From NCBI GenBank assembly GCA_030756895.1, contig JAVBIX010000054.1, positions 27,906 to 91,905 of the forward strand: a stretch of 64,000 nt of DNA, given 5' to 3'. Positions 46,228 to 59,559 of the stretch are shown here, piece after piece. Made by a program: the position numbers and the translations under genes. The notes beneath the pieces are model-generated. The model saw only the letters and a list, made by a program, of their open reading frames with translations, was not told where the DNA came from and ran no database searches. The stretch comes from Synechococcus sp. SP2 MAG. GTDB lineage: Bacteria > Cyanobacteriota > Cyanobacteriia > PCC-6307 > Cyanobiaceae. The stretch's first letter is position 1, and every line of letters begins with the position of its first letter.

Positions 46228-46458
46228 ATGCTTACAACTGTTCTCTCTTGGGTTTGGATCGGCAGTGGTGTCGTTCTGATTCTTCTTGTTATCTTGCATA
46301 GTCCCAAAGGGGATGGAATGGGAGGGATTGCGGCAAGTGGAAGTTCATCGTTCACCAGCTCTAGCAGTGCAGAAGCAACCCTGAATCGCATTACCTGGAC
46401 AACACTTTCATTTTTCTTGGCACTAGCTGTGATTCTGAGTGCTGGCTGGCTCAGCTAA
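46228..46458 (+). CDS. secG: Protein translocase subunit SecG
   Basis: 76 residues, two transmembrane helices (WVWIGSGVVLILLVILHSPK and TTLSFFLALAVILSAGWLS) joined by a Gly/Ser loop (GDGMGGIAASGSSSFTSSSS). It is part of SecYEG. Co-transcribed with gpmI. Confidence 0.93.
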   Translation: MLTTVLSWVWIGSGVVLILLVILHSPKGDGMGGIAASGSSSFTSSSSAEATLNRITWTTLSFFLALAVILSAGWLS

Positions 46459-46670
46459 ATCGAATTCATTTCACCAATGACCGTTTACAAACGCTTGAAT
46501 GAGCCTCACAGGCCGAAATAGATCAGACAAAACCAGATTAAACCAAGCAATACTTAAGCCTAATCTTCATTGGCTTACGCCACATTTTTCACATGGTAAA
46601 TGTGAATGCCTACAGCAAATACCATAGACATCAACATTTAACGTATCCAAAAACAGCTGTTATAGCAATC

Positions 46671-48056
46671 TCAGTGGAACTGAGGAGAGCCAACACGTTC
46701 GGCATAGGCCTCTTCTCCATGGGCCTCCACGTCAATTCCCAGGTTTTCCGCTTCTTCAGTAACCCGGAATCGCAGGCCCAGCCCCCTCAACACAAACGCG
46801 ATCAAGAACGTTCCAACTGCTGCAAGTCCATACGCAACCAAGACTGCTTGGAGTTGTCCAACGATCAGCGCACCCCTTCCCTGTTCGATCAGAACTTTGG
46901 CAGCCGGATGCCCAGCAATCAATTCAGCACTGGCAAAAACACCCGTTAGCAGGGCACCGATCGTGCCACCTACGCCATGGACCGCATAGGTATCGAGAGA
47001 ATCATCAAATCGAAGCCTCACTTTGATCTGCACTGAGGCAAAGCAAAACAGCGAAGTAATCGCTCCGATTGCCATCCCCGCACCAGGGGTTACGAACCCG
47101 GCAGCCGGGGTCACACCAACCAACCCAGCCACAGCCCCTGTGGCCATACCAACAACGGTGGGTTTGCCACTCCTCCAGGTCTCAATCAAAGACCAAGCCA
47201 CCAAGCCCGCAGCCGCCGAAATATGCGTTGTCGTAAAAGGCAACTCTGCACCAGCTACCGCCAGCTGACTTCCACCGTTGAAACCGAACCAACCAAACCA
47301 AAGCAGACCTGTTCCCAAAAGAATCTGACTGACATCGTGAGGAGGACGCACGGAGTGAGGCCACTGACGGCGCGACCCCACCAGCCCGGCAAGCACCAAG
47401 GCAGAAACACCAGAACTGATATGAACCACTGTTCCACCGGCAAAATCAAGATCTTTACCAAGGAAACCCCCTCCCCAAACCATATGGGCGAGTGGGGCGT
47501 AAACCAGCAACAACCAAATCGGGCTAAACACACACCAAAACTTGAAACTGATCCGCTCCACCAGAGCGCCCGAAATCAAAGCGGGAGTGATGATCGCGAA
47601 CATGCCCTGAAAGAGAGCAAAGGTGAGACCTGGGATCGCAAGCCCATCCCAAACAGGCGGCACATTCTCCAACAAAGCAAAGGAGAACGGATTGCCTACA
47701 ACAGCTTGAAAGGCTCCCCCATCGGAAAACGCAAGGCTGAACCCAAAGGTGACCCACACCAGAGTGGCAATCCCCATCATCACGAAGCTCATCGCCATCG
47801 TGTTGAGGACATTCCGAGACTGAACAAACCCTCCATAAAAAAATGCCAAGCCAGGCGTCATCAACAACACCAAAGCCGAGGACGTCAGGATCAGCGTGTT
47901 GTCTGCCGCCAGAAGTGCCGTATCACCGGCATAGGCAGGAAGGAAGGCAGCACTTATTAGCTGAAGCGCTGGCACCACCAATAAGGCGATGAGGAATCGA
48001 AGAAGGCGAGACGAGAACAAGGCTTTTCTGTATTCATCGATACCGTTGCAAACCAA
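46671..48056 (-). CDS. amt: Ammonium transporter, Amt family
   Basis: 461 residues with a signal-like N-terminus and eleven predicted helices. ALVLLMTPGLAFFYGGFVQS, the pore residues in MVWGGGFLGKDLDFAGGTVV and THISAAAGLVAWSLIE, and DTYAVHGVGGTIGALLTGVF are Amt signatures with the twin His. I see no clear GTA-N8-TAC NtcA site upstream. Confidence 0.95.
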   Translation of the reverse strand: MVCNGIDEYRKALFSSRLLRFLIALLVVPALQLISAAFLPAYAGDTALLAADNTLILTSSALVLLMTPGLAFFYGGFVQSRNVLNTMAMSFVMMGIATLVWVTFGFSLAFSDGGAFQAVVGNPFSFALLENVPPVWDGLAIPGLTFALFQGMFAIITPALISGALVERISFKFWCVFSPIWLLLVYAPLAHMVWGGGFLGKDLDFAGGTVVHISSGVSALVLAGLVGSRRQWPHSVRPPHDVSQILLGTGLLWFGWFGFNGGSQLAVAGAELPFTTTHISAAAGLVAWSLIETWRSGKPTVVGMATGAVAGLVGVTPAAGFVTPGAGMAIGAITSLFCFASVQIKVRLRFDDSLDTYAVHGVGGTIGALLTGVFASAELIAGHPAAKVLIEQGRGALIVGQLQAVLVAYGLAAVGTFLIAFVLRGLGLRFRVTEEAENLGIDVEAHGEEAYAERVGSPQFH

Positions 48057-48233
48057 AGCCCCCTAAAACTGTTCATAGCGAACATTTTAAGAAAGCTTTG
48101 TTGGATCAATCGACTCTGATGCTCGGCTCTGTCCAAGCAGCACAGCGCATCGCGATCCAAATGCATCCCCTTGACCTGGGTTCATCCCGTTCAGAAAAAA
48201 CAGCTGGATTGGATTGCTGGCAACCCATCCATT

Positions 48234-48259
48234 AAAAAAGCCCCCGAATTAACGGAGGC
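48234..48259 (-). terminator. Intrinsic terminator of groEL
   Basis: On the minus strand GCCTCCG-TTAATT-CGGGGGC (one G-U pair) precedes TTTTTT. It lies 25 bases past the groEL stop. Confidence 0.88.
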
Positions 48260-48283
48260 TGAAACATGGTCGGAAACCAGCGT

Positions 48284-49912
48284 TTAGTAGTCGAAGTCGC
48301 CGCCCATACCACCACCACCAGCAGCTTCTTTTTTCTCTGGCATATCAGCCACGATGCATTCGGTGGTTAGCACCATGCCGGCAATCGAAGCAGCATTTTG
48401 CAAACCAGAGCGAGTCACCTTGGCCGGATCCACAATGCCAGCAGCAAGCATGTCGACATACTCACCATTGGCAGCGTTGTAGCCCTCGTTAAACGACTTG
48501 GACTTGACGTTTTCAGCAACGACAGCGCCATTCACACCAGCATTTTCAGCGATGCGCATCAGGGGAGCAGTCAGCGCTGAAGCCACGATGTTTGCACCGA
48601 TCAACTCTTCGCCAGACAGGTTGGCGGCTGCCCACTCTTCCAAGATTGGTGCCATGTGAGCCAAGGTTGTACCGCCTCCAGGAACGATGCCCTCCTCTAC
48701 AGCGGCCTTAGTGGCATTAATGGCATCTTCTAGACGAAGTTTCTTGTCCTTCATCTCTGTTTCGGTTGCTGCTCCCACCTTCACAACAGCAACGCCACCA
48801 GCCAACTTGGCTAGGCGCTCTTGGAGCTTCTCCTTGTCGTAGGTGGAATCAGTCTCGTCCATCTGCTTCTTGATCTGCTCGCAACGCGTCTTCACAGCCG
48901 CCTCATTGCCTTCGGCAACAATCGTGGTGGTGTCTTTGTTGATGGTGACGCGGCGGGCAGTGCCCAACATCTCCAGCTTGGCGTTTTCAAGCTTGAGGCC
49001 TTGGTCTTCCGTAATCAACTGGCCGTTGGTCAAAACCGCCATGTCTTCGATCATCGCTTTGCGGCGATCACCGAAGCCAGGAGCCTTTACTGCAGCCACA
49101 TTGAGCACGCCGCGCAAGCGATTCACCACCAAGGTGGCGAGGGCTTCTTTCTCAATGTCCTCAGCAATAATCAGGAGAGGCTTACCAGTGCGAGCAATTT
49201 GCTCAAGAACAGGCACCAAATCTTGTACCAAGCCGATCTTCTTATCAGTTAAGAGGATGTAGGGCTCGTCAAGAACCGCTTCCATCCGCTCAGTGTCAGT
49301 TGCGAAATAAGGGGAGATATAGCCCTTATCGAAACGCATACCCTCAGTGACCTCAAGCTCAGTCTCCATCGATTTCCCTTCTTCAAGAGAAATCACGCCT
49401 TCTTTGCCAACTTTGTCCATGGCGTCGGCAATCATCTTGCCAACTTCTTCGTCATTACCGGCTGAGATCGTGCCAACTTGAGCGATGGCGTTGCTGTCTG
49501 CAATCGGCTTTGCATTTTCTTGAATCTTTCCGACTAAGAAATCAGAAGCCTTATCAATACCCTTCTTCAGAGTGATGGCATTGGCGCCGGCTGCAACATT
49601 GCGCAGACCAGCTTTGACCATTGCATGGGCCAAAACGGTCGCCGTTGTGGTGCCGTCACCGGCAGCGTCATTGGTTTTGGATGCGGCCTGACGAATCAGA
49701 GCAACACCGGTATTTTCGATGTGATCTTCTAACTCAATCTCTTTGGCGATCGTGACTCCATCATTGATGATCTGAGGAGCGCCAAATTTCTTTTCAAGAA
49801 CCACATTGCGACCTTTTGGGCCGAGGGTTACTGCAACAGCTTCGGTGAGAATGTCGATGCCTTTTTCGAGAGCACGGCGAGCATTCTCGCTATAAATAAT
49901 TCGCTTAGCCAT
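48284..49912 (-). CDS. groEL: 60 kDa chaperonin GroEL
   Basis: 542 residues. [40 protein letters not shown] (nucleotide binding), [19 protein letters not shown] and [20 protein letters not shown] are GroEL signatures. The C-terminus is a Gly-rich end with GDFDY rather than a long GGM tail. Paired with groES, so this is the GroEL1-type copy; cyanobacteria often have a second groEL elsewhere. Confidence 0.98.
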   Translation of the reverse strand: MAKRIIYSENARRALEKGIDILTEAVAVTLGPKGRNVVLEKKFGAPQIINDGVTIAKEIELEDHIENTGVALIRQAASKTNDAAGDGTTTATVLAHAMVKAGLRNVAAGANAITLKKGIDKASDFLVGKIQENAKPIADSNAIAQVGTISAGNDEEVGKMIADAMDKVGKEGVISLEEGKSMETELEVTEGMRFDKGYISPYFATDTERMEAVLDEPYILLTDKKIGLVQDLVPVLEQIARTGKPLLIIAEDIEKEALATLVVNRLRGVLNVAAVKAPGFGDRRKAMIEDMAVLTNGQLITEDQGLKLENAKLEMLGTARRVTINKDTTTIVAEGNEAAVKTRCEQIKKQMDETDSTYDKEKLQERLAKLAGGVAVVKVGAATETEMKDKKLRLEDAINATKAAVEEGIVPGGGTTLAHMAPILEEWAAANLSGEELIGANIVASALTAPLMRIAENAGVNGAVVAENVKSKSFNEGYNAANGEYVDMLAAGIVDPAKVTRSGLQNAASIAGMVLTTECIVADMPEKKEAAGGGGMGGDFDY

Positions 49913-49982
49913 AGGAGGCGATTAAAAAAGATGTAAGAGGAAAATACAGTCGTTTCTGAGATAAATCTCAGATGGATTGTGG

Positions 49983-50294
49983 TCAGCCCACAACAGCGAG
50001 GATGTCTTTCTCAGACAAGAGCACGTACTCGTCGCTACCAAGCTTGATGTCGGTACCGGCGTACTTGCTGTACAGAACCTTGTCGCCAATACTGACTTCG
50101 GGAGCCTGACGACTTCCATCGTCATTGGACTTACCAGGACCAACCTGGACTACTTCACCCACTTGAGGCTTTTCTTTGGCTGTATCTGGGAGAAGGATGC
50201 CGCCTGAAGTCTTTTCCTCGGATTCAGAGATTTTTACGAAGACGCGGTCTCCAAGAGGCTTAACGGTGGAAACGCTGAGGGAAACAGCTGCCAT
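49983..50294 (-). CDS. groES: Co-chaperonin GroES
   Basis: 103 residues. [40 protein letters not shown] and [20 protein letters not shown] are diagnostic. It caps the GroEL cavity. The operon has a CIRCE operator upstream of groES. Confidence 0.97.
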   Translation of the reverse strand: MAAVSLSVSTVKPLGDRVFVKISESEEKTSGGILLPDTAKEKPQVGEVVQVGPGKSNDDGSRQAPEVSIGDKVLYSKYAGTDIKLGSDEYVLLSEKDILAVVG

Positions 50295-50346
50295 GAGTAT
50301 TTGAGAAGCAGGGAAAGGGCGCTTGGCGCCACTGAAACGATGCGAG

Positions 50347-50373
50347 TTAGCACTCGAGGTCGTTGAGTGCCAA
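50347..50373 (-). promoter_or_regulatory. CIRCE operator of groES-groEL
   Basis: TTAGCACTC-N9-GAGTGCCAA, one base from the perfect CIRCE inverted repeat. HrcA repressor binds this (established). It sits 53 bases upstream of the groES start. Confidence 0.92.
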
Positions 50374-50409
50374 AGCTAGTTCCGTTGGTGGGTGAAGCAC
50401 CAGCCGTGA

Positions 50410-51978
<1,569 letters not shown>

Positions 51979-52049
51979 TTGTCATCGGAGCGCTCGCGCT
52001 CCGATCGTGACCAGCAATTCGCTTTCCCATTCTTCGCAGCCTCCCTTTC

Positions 52050-52457
52050 ATGTCACTCACCCTCCGCGTTCTGGCACCAGACCAGAGTGTGTTCGATGGC
52101 TCGGCTGATGAGGTTATCCTCCCCAGCACAACCGGCCAAGTCGGCATCCTTCCAGGTCATGTCTCTCTGCTTGCTGCTCTCGACGTTGGGGTTCTCAGAG
52201 TGCGTACTAATAGCGATTGGCAATCCATTGCCTTGATGGGTGGTTTCGCAGAGATCGAATCCGATGACGTCACCATTTTGGTGAATTCAGCTGAACTCGG
52301 CGTCAATATTGATTCCACATCAGCTGAAAGTGATCTTTCAGCTGCACGCACTGCCGTCACAAAGTTAGATGGCCAGCCTTCCTCTCCTGAAAAGGTGAAA
52401 GCGCAGCAACTTTTCGAACGAGCTAGAGCGCGTGCCCAAGCAAGCAAGCCAACTTAA
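52050..52457 (+). CDS. atpC: ATP synthase F1 epsilon subunit
   Basis: 135 residues. SLTLRVLAPDQSVFDGSADE, LPSTTGQVGILPGHVSLLAA and ALMGGFAEIESDDVTILVNS are typical. It couples F1 to the c-ring and inhibits ATPase. 71 bases after atpD. Confidence 0.96.
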   Translation: MSLTLRVLAPDQSVFDGSADEVILPSTTGQVGILPGHVSLLAALDVGVLRVRTNSDWQSIALMGGFAEIESDDVTILVNSAELGVNIDSTSAESDLSAARTAVTKLDGQPSSPEKVKAQQLFERARARAQASKPT

Positions 52458-52488
52458 GTCGCAAAGAAGCCACGATCGATTTCAATCA

Positions 52489-52514
52489 AGCACCCCCTTC
52501 AAGGGTGTTTTTTT
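52489..52514 (+). terminator. Intrinsic terminator of atpD-atpC
   Basis: CACCC-CTTCAA-GGGTG followed by TTTTTTT, about 30 bases past atpC. Confidence 0.9.
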
Positions 52515-52571
52515 ATGGGTTGGACTTTACTTCAGGAGCTGATTGCAACATGCAACATCAAAAACAACATT

Positions 52572-52595
52572 AAAAAGCCCCGTCGAAACAGGGCT
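52572..52595 (-). terminator. Intrinsic terminator of the PSRP-3 gene
   Basis: On the minus strand AGCCC...GGGCT with inner GT/AC pairs, followed by TTTTTA. 39 bases past the stop. Confidence 0.8.
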
Positions 52596-52633
52596 AAAAG
52601 CTTGATCAATGAACAACGAAAACCTTCGCTGGA

Positions 52634-54075
<1,442 letters not shown>

Positions 54076-54079
<4 letters not shown>

Positions 54080-55221
54080 TCCGCAAAGAATGGCCCTTGC
54101 TTCTTGGAGCCGTCGTCCTGATCGGCCTCCAAACCACTCATCTTCTGGATTGGCTCTTGCTGCAATCAGCAACGCTGGTTCTTGGAGGACTAGGGGGACT
54201 CAGCCTCTTGATTTTGCTGTTAGCGAGGCGCATTGCCAGCCAAGCAGATCAACTCGCAGAAAAGCTCGGTGAACCGATTGGCACGCTTGTGCTGACAGGT
54301 TCCGTGATCCTGATCGAGCTAGCTCTCGTCACAAGCACCATGTTGAGCGGTGAAAGCAATCCCACGTTGGCGAGGGATTCAATGTTCTCGGTGTTGATGA
54401 TTGTTCTCACCGGGGTGAAGGGAATCACCTTGATCTTGGCGTCACGGTTTCAAACATCGGGGATCACGGAACCCTTCCGGCCAGAAGACATGGCCACCGT
54501 CAACCAGAGCGGTGCCTCCACTTACATCAACTTGATCACGACGATGAGCGTGCTTGTGTTGGTTCTCCCCAATTTCAGCTCTGATAGCTCGGAAGCCAAC
54601 TTTTCCCTTCCGATCAACTGGCTTCTGACCGTTGTGGCCATTGGGCTCTATACAGCTTTCCTGCGCTTCCAAACCGGCTCCTACCGAAATCTGTTTCTTG
54701 AAGCCTCCAAGCAGCTGGAGTTGCCAGAAACCCAGGCATCAGAAGGGTTGCAAGAAACATCAGAGGGCGGCAGCGACTCATTGATGCGTAGCGGCATTCT
54801 CATGGCGATCGGCCTGTTGGTCTTGGTCCTGATTGCAGAATCGATGGGCAGCCTGATCGAAGTTGGAATTACCGACCTTGGACTCCCAAGCTCCCTAGGT
54901 GGTGTGCTGGTTGGTCTCCTCGTCGTGGCTCCGGAAGCGCTTAATGCGTTCCAGGCCGCCAATCGAGGAGAGGTGCAACGGTCTCTCAATACGCTCTATG
55001 GATCGTCCTTATCAACCCTTTGCCTCACCGTTCCAGCCGTGCTCTTCATTGGAGAACTAACCAACACCAACGTGATTCTCGGGCTTAATCCAATGGAATC
55101 CGTCTTGCTTATTCTCACCTTGATTCTGGTCCGGCCCCTCAGCAGCCGGGTCAGCGAACTGGATGGCCTGATGCTCTTATCCGTCGGTTTGGTCTGGATC
55201 TCCCTGCAAGTGGTGAGCTGA
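54076..55221 (+). CDS. Ca2+/cation:proton exchanger family membrane protein
   Basis: 381 residues, about eleven helices in two halves. LGEPIGTLVLTGSVILIELA and LVGLLVVAPEALNAFQAANR (with the conserved P-E-A) are the alpha-repeat signatures of cation/Ca2+ exchangers of the ChaA/CAX type. It probably exports Ca2+ or Na+ in exchange for protons. TTG start overlaps the HAD gene stop by four bases. Confidence 0.85.
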
Positions 55222-55224
55222 ACA

Positions 55225-56565
55225 TCAGCAACGCTCCATCGAGGCAACATCCTTCAAAGCCGTAGCCGTTAAGACCTCATAGCCATCTTTGAGTACGGCC
55301 ACATCATCTTCAATGCGAATACCAATTCCTTTCCAACGTTCATCGATTTCAGGCTGACCATCCGGAACCGGTAGCCGGTCACTGATATAGAGACCCGGTT
55401 CCACCGTGAGCACCATCCCTGGATCAAGCTCCACATGATGTTCTCCAAGCCTGTAGGCACCAACGTCGTGCACATCCAAACCAAGCCAGTGCCCGGTGCG
55501 GTGCATATAAAGATGGCGATAGGCACCCTGCTCAATGATGCCGTCTGCTTCTCCAGCCAAGAGTCCGAGATCCAGCAAACCATCGACAAGCTGGCGCAAA
55601 GCGGTCTGGTGCACCTCTTCCGCGGTTCCTCCAGGCCTAACAGTGGCAATGGCCGACTCCTGAGCACTCAGAACAAGTTCATAGAGAGCCCGCTGTTCAC
55701 CGCTGAAGCGGCCATTCACGGGAAAGGTGCGGGTGATATCTCCGTTGTAGTAGTCGCCGATTGAGCAGCCGGCATCAATCAGCAACAGATCACCGTCTTT
55801 GAGCAGGTCTTGATTATCGATGTAGTGCAAGACGCAAGCGTTATCACCTCCTGCAACGATTGAGCCATAGGCCGGGCCACGGGTCCCTTGATCGAGAAAG
55901 TGAAACTCGATGAGGGCCTGCACCTGCCGCTCGCTCATCCCAGGCTTCACAGCAGCACGCGCTAACTCATGTGCCTCGGCTGAGATGCGACATGCCTCAC
56001 GCATCCGATCGAGCTCCGCTGGATCTTTACGCAAGCGAAGTTCATGCAAGACCGGGCAGGGCGCAACCAAACCAAGTGCCGCTGCTCCCCGTCGCGAGGC
56101 GCGATCCAACTGTTCAGACCAAACCTCAAGCACCACTGACTCCACCGCCGGATGATGACCGGTGCGAAAGGCGATGCCTTCAGCATCTTTTAAATACCCC
56201 CGCAGGCGGTCGGCCAACTCAGAACGGGGATGCGCAAGATCAGCTCCGAACTTCTCAACAGCACCTTCCGTGCCCCAACGTCGTCCTGTCCAAACCTCGG
56301 CCGCTGGCTCACGTGGGTTCACAAACAACACGTACTGCTCGCCCTTCGGTCTGTGCGGCAAAAACAGAGCAACGGCATCGGGCTCATCGAACCCTGTGAG
56401 ATACCAAAAATCGCTGTTCTGGCGAAAGGGCCACTCGCAGTCGGCATGGTGTGTCACCAGCGTTGAAGCTGGGATCACAGCGGCAGCACCGCCAAGATGG
56501 GCCATGAACCGCTGACGCCGTTCGGCATAACCCTGAGCATCAATTGGGAGCGAACTATGAACCAC
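55225..56565 (-). CDS. pepP: Xaa-Pro aminopeptidase (aminopeptidase P)
   Basis: 446 residues from GTG 56565. The N-terminal domain has NSDFWYLTGFDEPDAVALFL. The pita-bread metal site is in LLIDAGCSIGDYYNGDITRT (two Asp), HRTGHWLGLDVHDVG (His) and VLTVEPGLYIS plus GIRIEDDVAVL (two Glu). It removes N-terminal residues before proline. The frame reaches a TTG at 56607 only 12 bases from the divergent gene; GTG 56565 leaves promoter room. Confidence 0.92.
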   Translation of the reverse strand: MVHSSLPIDAQGYAERRQRFMAHLGGAAAVIPASTLVTHHADCEWPFRQNSDFWYLTGFDEPDAVALFLPHRPKGEQYVLFVNPREPAAEVWTGRRWGTEGAVEKFGADLAHPRSELADRLRGYLKDAEGIAFRTGHHPAVESVVLEVWSEQLDRASRRGAAALGLVAPCPVLHELRLRKDPAELDRMREACRISAEAHELARAAVKPGMSERQVQALIEFHFLDQGTRGPAYGSIVAGGDNACVLHYIDNQDLLKDGDLLLIDAGCSIGDYYNGDITRTFPVNGRFSGEQRALYELVLSAQESAIATVRPGGTAEEVHQTALRQLVDGLLDLGLLAGEADGIIEQGAYRHLYMHRTGHWLGLDVHDVGAYRLGEHHVELDPGMVLTVEPGLYISDRLPVPDGQPEIDERWKGIGIRIEDDVAVLKDGYEVLTATALKDVASMERC

Positions 56566-56618
56566 GACGGAGACAGTGCACCAGATAAACGTCAGGATGG
56601 CAGGCAAAGCACCCAGGC

Positions 56619-57632
56619 ATGACTCACGACCTGCTGATCCTGATTCTGCTGGTGGCCGTGGTCCTCACCGGATCCGCCTTGTGTTCTGGCGTTGAGGCAG
56701 CTCTGCTTTCCGTCAACCCTGTTCGCGTTCTCGAACTCGCGGGTCGATCGAAACCGGTTGCCGGTGCGCGGAGATTGGCCCAGCTCCGTCAGCGACTCGG
56801 CCGAACCCTGTCGGTGCTGGTGATTGCGAATAACGGATTCAATATTTTCGGCAGTTTGATGCTCGGCGGCTACGCCGCTTGGCTGTTCGAAAACATGGGG
56901 ATCAGCGCTGTGGCTCTTCCCCTGTTCTCCATTGGTCTCACCGTGCTGGTGATTCTTTTGGGGGAGATCCTTCCCAAGGCGATCGGCACCCGACTGGCGC
57001 TCCCTGTCTCCCTCGCTAGTGCACCGGTCTTGCACCTGCTGGGCGTTCTGATGCGTCCGCTCGTCCTTCTACTGGAGAGACTGCTGCCGGCCATTACCAA
57101 GGAAAGCGAACTCAACACGGATGAGGAGGAGATTCGACTGCTGGCAAGGATGGGATCCCAAACCGGCCAAATCGAAGCAGATGAAGCGGCGATGATCGCC
57201 AAAGTTTTTCAGCTCAACGACCTCACAGCGAGGGATTTGATGACACCAAGGGTTGCTGCTCCGAGCCTGGACGGTGCGAGCACGTTGATGCAGCTGAAGG
57301 CTGCCCTGCTCGAAAACGAAGCCCAATGGTGGGTGGTCTTAGGTGACGCCGTGGACAAGGTTTTGGGTGTCGCAAGTCGGGATCGATTGCTTGCGGCACT
57401 CGTCCAAAATCAAGGTCAACTGACCCCAGCAGATCTGAGCGAGCCCGTCGAATTTGTGCCTGAAATGATTCGTGCCGATCGACTTCTAACGGCCTTTCGT
57501 CGCGACAACAGCGGGGTCAGGGTCGTGGTGGATGAATTCGGAGGGTTTGTCGGCGTCATTGGCCCTGATGCGGTTCTTGCCGTGCTCGCTGGCTGGTGGC
57601 GCAAGTCAGCAGGAGCCAATGGGTCGTCATGA
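56619..57632 (+). CDS. CNNM-domain (DUF21) membrane protein
   Basis: 337 residues. The DUF21 membrane domain (ILILLVAVVLTGSALCSGVE, VLVILLGEILPKAIGTRLAL) is followed by a CBS-like pair (LNDLTARDLMTPRVAAP, VVVDEFGGFVGVIGPDAV). CNNM/CorC proteins move Mg2+ or act as ion sensors. The C-terminal CorC_HlyC transport domain is missing, so it is the short form. Its stop overlaps the GTPase start (ATGA). Confidence 0.9.
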   Translation: MTHDLLILILLVAVVLTGSALCSGVEAALLSVNPVRVLELAGRSKPVAGARRLAQLRQRLGRTLSVLVIANNGFNIFGSLMLGGYAAWLFENMGISAVALPLFSIGLTVLVILLGEILPKAIGTRLALPVSLASAPVLHLLGVLMRPLVLLLERLLPAITKESELNTDEEEIRLLARMGSQTGQIEADEAAMIAKVFQLNDLTARDLMTPRVAAPSLDGASTLMQLKAALLENEAQWWVVLGDAVDKVLGVASRDRLLAALVQNQGQLTPADLSEPVEFVPEMIRADRLLTAFRRDNSGVRVVVDEFGGFVGVIGPDAVLAVLAGWWRKSAGANGSS

Positions 57633-58978
57633 CGACGTCCTCGTCTCCATCTACTACGGAGCGGTGCCTCTCACTGCTGCAAACCTGGCGATCTCAGCTC
57701 CAGCTCAATCGCCGAGAACAAACCGTGTTGTCTGGTGCGCTCAGGAGCTTGGACCTGCAATTGGACCGCTTGTCGAATCGCAACCTGCGCGTCGCAGTAT
57801 TCGGCCGCGTGGGAGTGGGGAAATCAAGCCTCGTCAATGCCCTGATCGGCCAAGACCTTCTCACCACTGATGTGGCTCATGGCTGCACCAGACAGCAACA
57901 AGCTTTGCCTTGGACGATTTCCATTCCTGGGCTCAACACGATCGAACTCGTCGACACGCCAGGAATCGATGAAGTTGCAGCAGCGGCGCGTGCGCGACTG
58001 GCGGCGAGGGTGGCCCTGCAGTCCGATCTAGTGCTTCTCGTGTTGGATGCCGACATCAGCAGGGTTGAACTCGATGCCCTGGAAACATTGATGAACAGTG
58101 GCAAACCCGTGCTTCCCGTGCTGAACCGCAGTGATTGTTGTCCTCCAGAGCAGCTCGCCAGCCTCCTGCAAAGCATCAGCGAAAGGATCCAAGAGCGGTG
58201 TTACCACAACCATCGCGCGAGGATTCCTAAACCGATTGCCGTTTCAGCCGCCCCTCGAAAAGCCATCCAACGATCCGATGGCCGAATTCGCAGCGAACGA
58301 CAACCAGCTGTTGTGAATCCACTAAGCACGGCTGTGATCCATCTGCTGCAAGAGCAAGGCCAAGCCCTCTTGGCCTTGAATGCGCTCCGCCAAGCAGAAC
58401 GGCTTCAACAACAACTGGAACTCGGTCGACTGGAACGCCGACGACAAGACGCGCAAGGCCTCATCGGCCGCTACGCAGCGCTAAAGGCCACAGGGGTTGC
58501 AGCCAATCCTCTGGTATTACTCGATCTAGCAGGAGGCATGGCCTGCGATACCGCCCTAGTGGTGCAGCTCTGCAAGCTCTATGACCTGCCGATGGGAGGC
58601 CCAGCAGCACGGCGGCTGATGCAACGGCTCTCGGGGCATAACGCGATGTTGGGAGGCGTCCAACTTGGTCTTCAGCTGGCGCTTTCGGGCCTTCGACAGC
58701 TGTTACTTATCGCCGCGCCCTTTTCCGGCGGCTTAAGCCTCGGTCCAGCTGCGCCCGTTGCCGTGGCCCAAGCGGCTCTCGCTGTTCACACAACGCGCAG
58801 GACTGGCCGGCTCACAGCCCGCTGGCTGGTCGATCAAAGCGGTCGAGGGCGGCGTGGCAATCCAGCACCGACGACCCTCATGCGGCGCCTTGTTCGCAGC
58901 GATATAAACATGCAACGCCTGCTTGCAGAGTGGCCACAGCCGCCAAGTCGGCGCCGGCGCGACGGGCTCCTGCCATGA
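57629..58978 (+). CDS. GTPase of the Era-like type with C-terminal DUF697-like region
   Basis: 449 residues. G1 is GRVGVGKSSLVNALIG (residues 59-74), G3 is ELVDTPGIDEV, G4 is NRSD. The second half has hydrophobic stretches (LVLLDLAGGMACDTALVVQL, LLLIAAPFSGGLSLGPAAPV) typical of DUF697 membrane-associated GTPases. ATG overlaps the CNNM stop and its own stop overlaps nadD. Confidence 0.88.
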   Translation: MTTSSSPSTTERCLSLLQTWRSQLQLNRREQTVLSGALRSLDLQLDRLSNRNLRVAVFGRVGVGKSSLVNALIGQDLLTTDVAHGCTRQQQALPWTISIPGLNTIELVDTPGIDEVAAAARARLAARVALQSDLVLLVLDADISRVELDALETLMNSGKPVLPVLNRSDCCPPEQLASLLQSISERIQERCYHNHRARIPKPIAVSAAPRKAIQRSDGRIRSERQPAVVNPLSTAVIHLLQEQGQALLALNALRQAERLQQQLELGRLERRRQDAQGLIGRYAALKATGVAANPLVLLDLAGGMACDTALVVQLCKLYDLPMGGPAARRLMQRLSGHNAMLGGVQLGLQLALSGLRQLLLIAAPFSGGLSLGPAAPVAVAQAALAVHTTRRTGRLTARWLVDQSGRGRRGNPAPTTLMRRLVRSDINMQRLLAEWPQPPSRRRRDGLLP

Positions 58979-59553
58979 CCGCAACCGTCGCCCTGCTCGG
59001 CACCAGCGCTGATCCACCAACGCTCGGGCATCAGTCACTCCTCGAGGGCCTTTTAGATCACTTTCAAAGTGTCTCGACCTGGGCTAGCGACAACCCAATG
59101 AAACGCCACGATGCCTGCCTAGAGCTCCGCAGCGAGCTGCTCCAGGCCTTGGTCATGGCCATCGACAACCCACGCTTGAGCATCGACCAAACACTCAGCA
59201 GTCCGTACACCATCACCACACTTGAACGAGCAGCACGTCTCTGGCCCCATCACGAGCTCTGCTTTGTTGTGGGCAGTGATCTGGCCGCTCAGATCCCCCA
59301 TTGGAAGCAAAGCGAGCTTTGGCTCAAGCGCTGCCGGCTGGGTGTAGTGCCGCGAAAGGGTTGGCCGCTGGAGCCCGAACACCTCGAAAGACTCCGCCGT
59401 CTCGGAGCACAGATCACCGTGCTGCCCATGCAGATTCCTGAAACAGCCAGCTCAAGCATTCGCATGACGAGTGCGTCGGATCAAATCCCAAAACCACTCT
59501 GGCCCCTCCTCTTGCAGCACAATCTTTACGGACTCCAAGACGCTCCCTCCTGA
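58975..59553 (+). CDS. nadD: Nicotinate-nucleotide adenylyltransferase
   Basis: 192 residues. ALLGTSADPPTLGHQSLLEG is a slightly altered nucleotidyl-transferase motif (normally GGTFDPIHxGH); the late ETASSSIRMTSASDQ holds the SSTxIR-like motif. It forms deamido-NAD. The next gene, nadE, completes NAD synthesis. ATG overlaps the GTPase stop. Confidence 0.88.
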   Translation: MTATVALLGTSADPPTLGHQSLLEGLLDHFQSVSTWASDNPMKRHDACLELRSELLQALVMAIDNPRLSIDQTLSSPYTITTLERAARLWPHHELCFVVGSDLAAQIPHWKQSELWLKRCRLGVVPRKGWPLEPEHLERLRRLGAQITVLPMQIPETASSSIRMTSASDQIPKPLWPLLLQHNLYGLQDAPS

Positions 59554-59559
59554 ACTGCC

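Noticed and set aside
46588..46608. TTCACAT/ATGTGAA inverted repeat between secG and amt
   Set aside because: Lies between convergent gene ends, short arms, no link to a promoter.
47223..47960. 245-codon plus-strand frame opposite amt
   Set aside because: Very basic antisense shadow with no domain; amt is certain on the other strand.
48057..48233. NtcA site upstream of amt
   Set aside because: No GTA-N8-TAC with a suitable -10 box could be found by eye.
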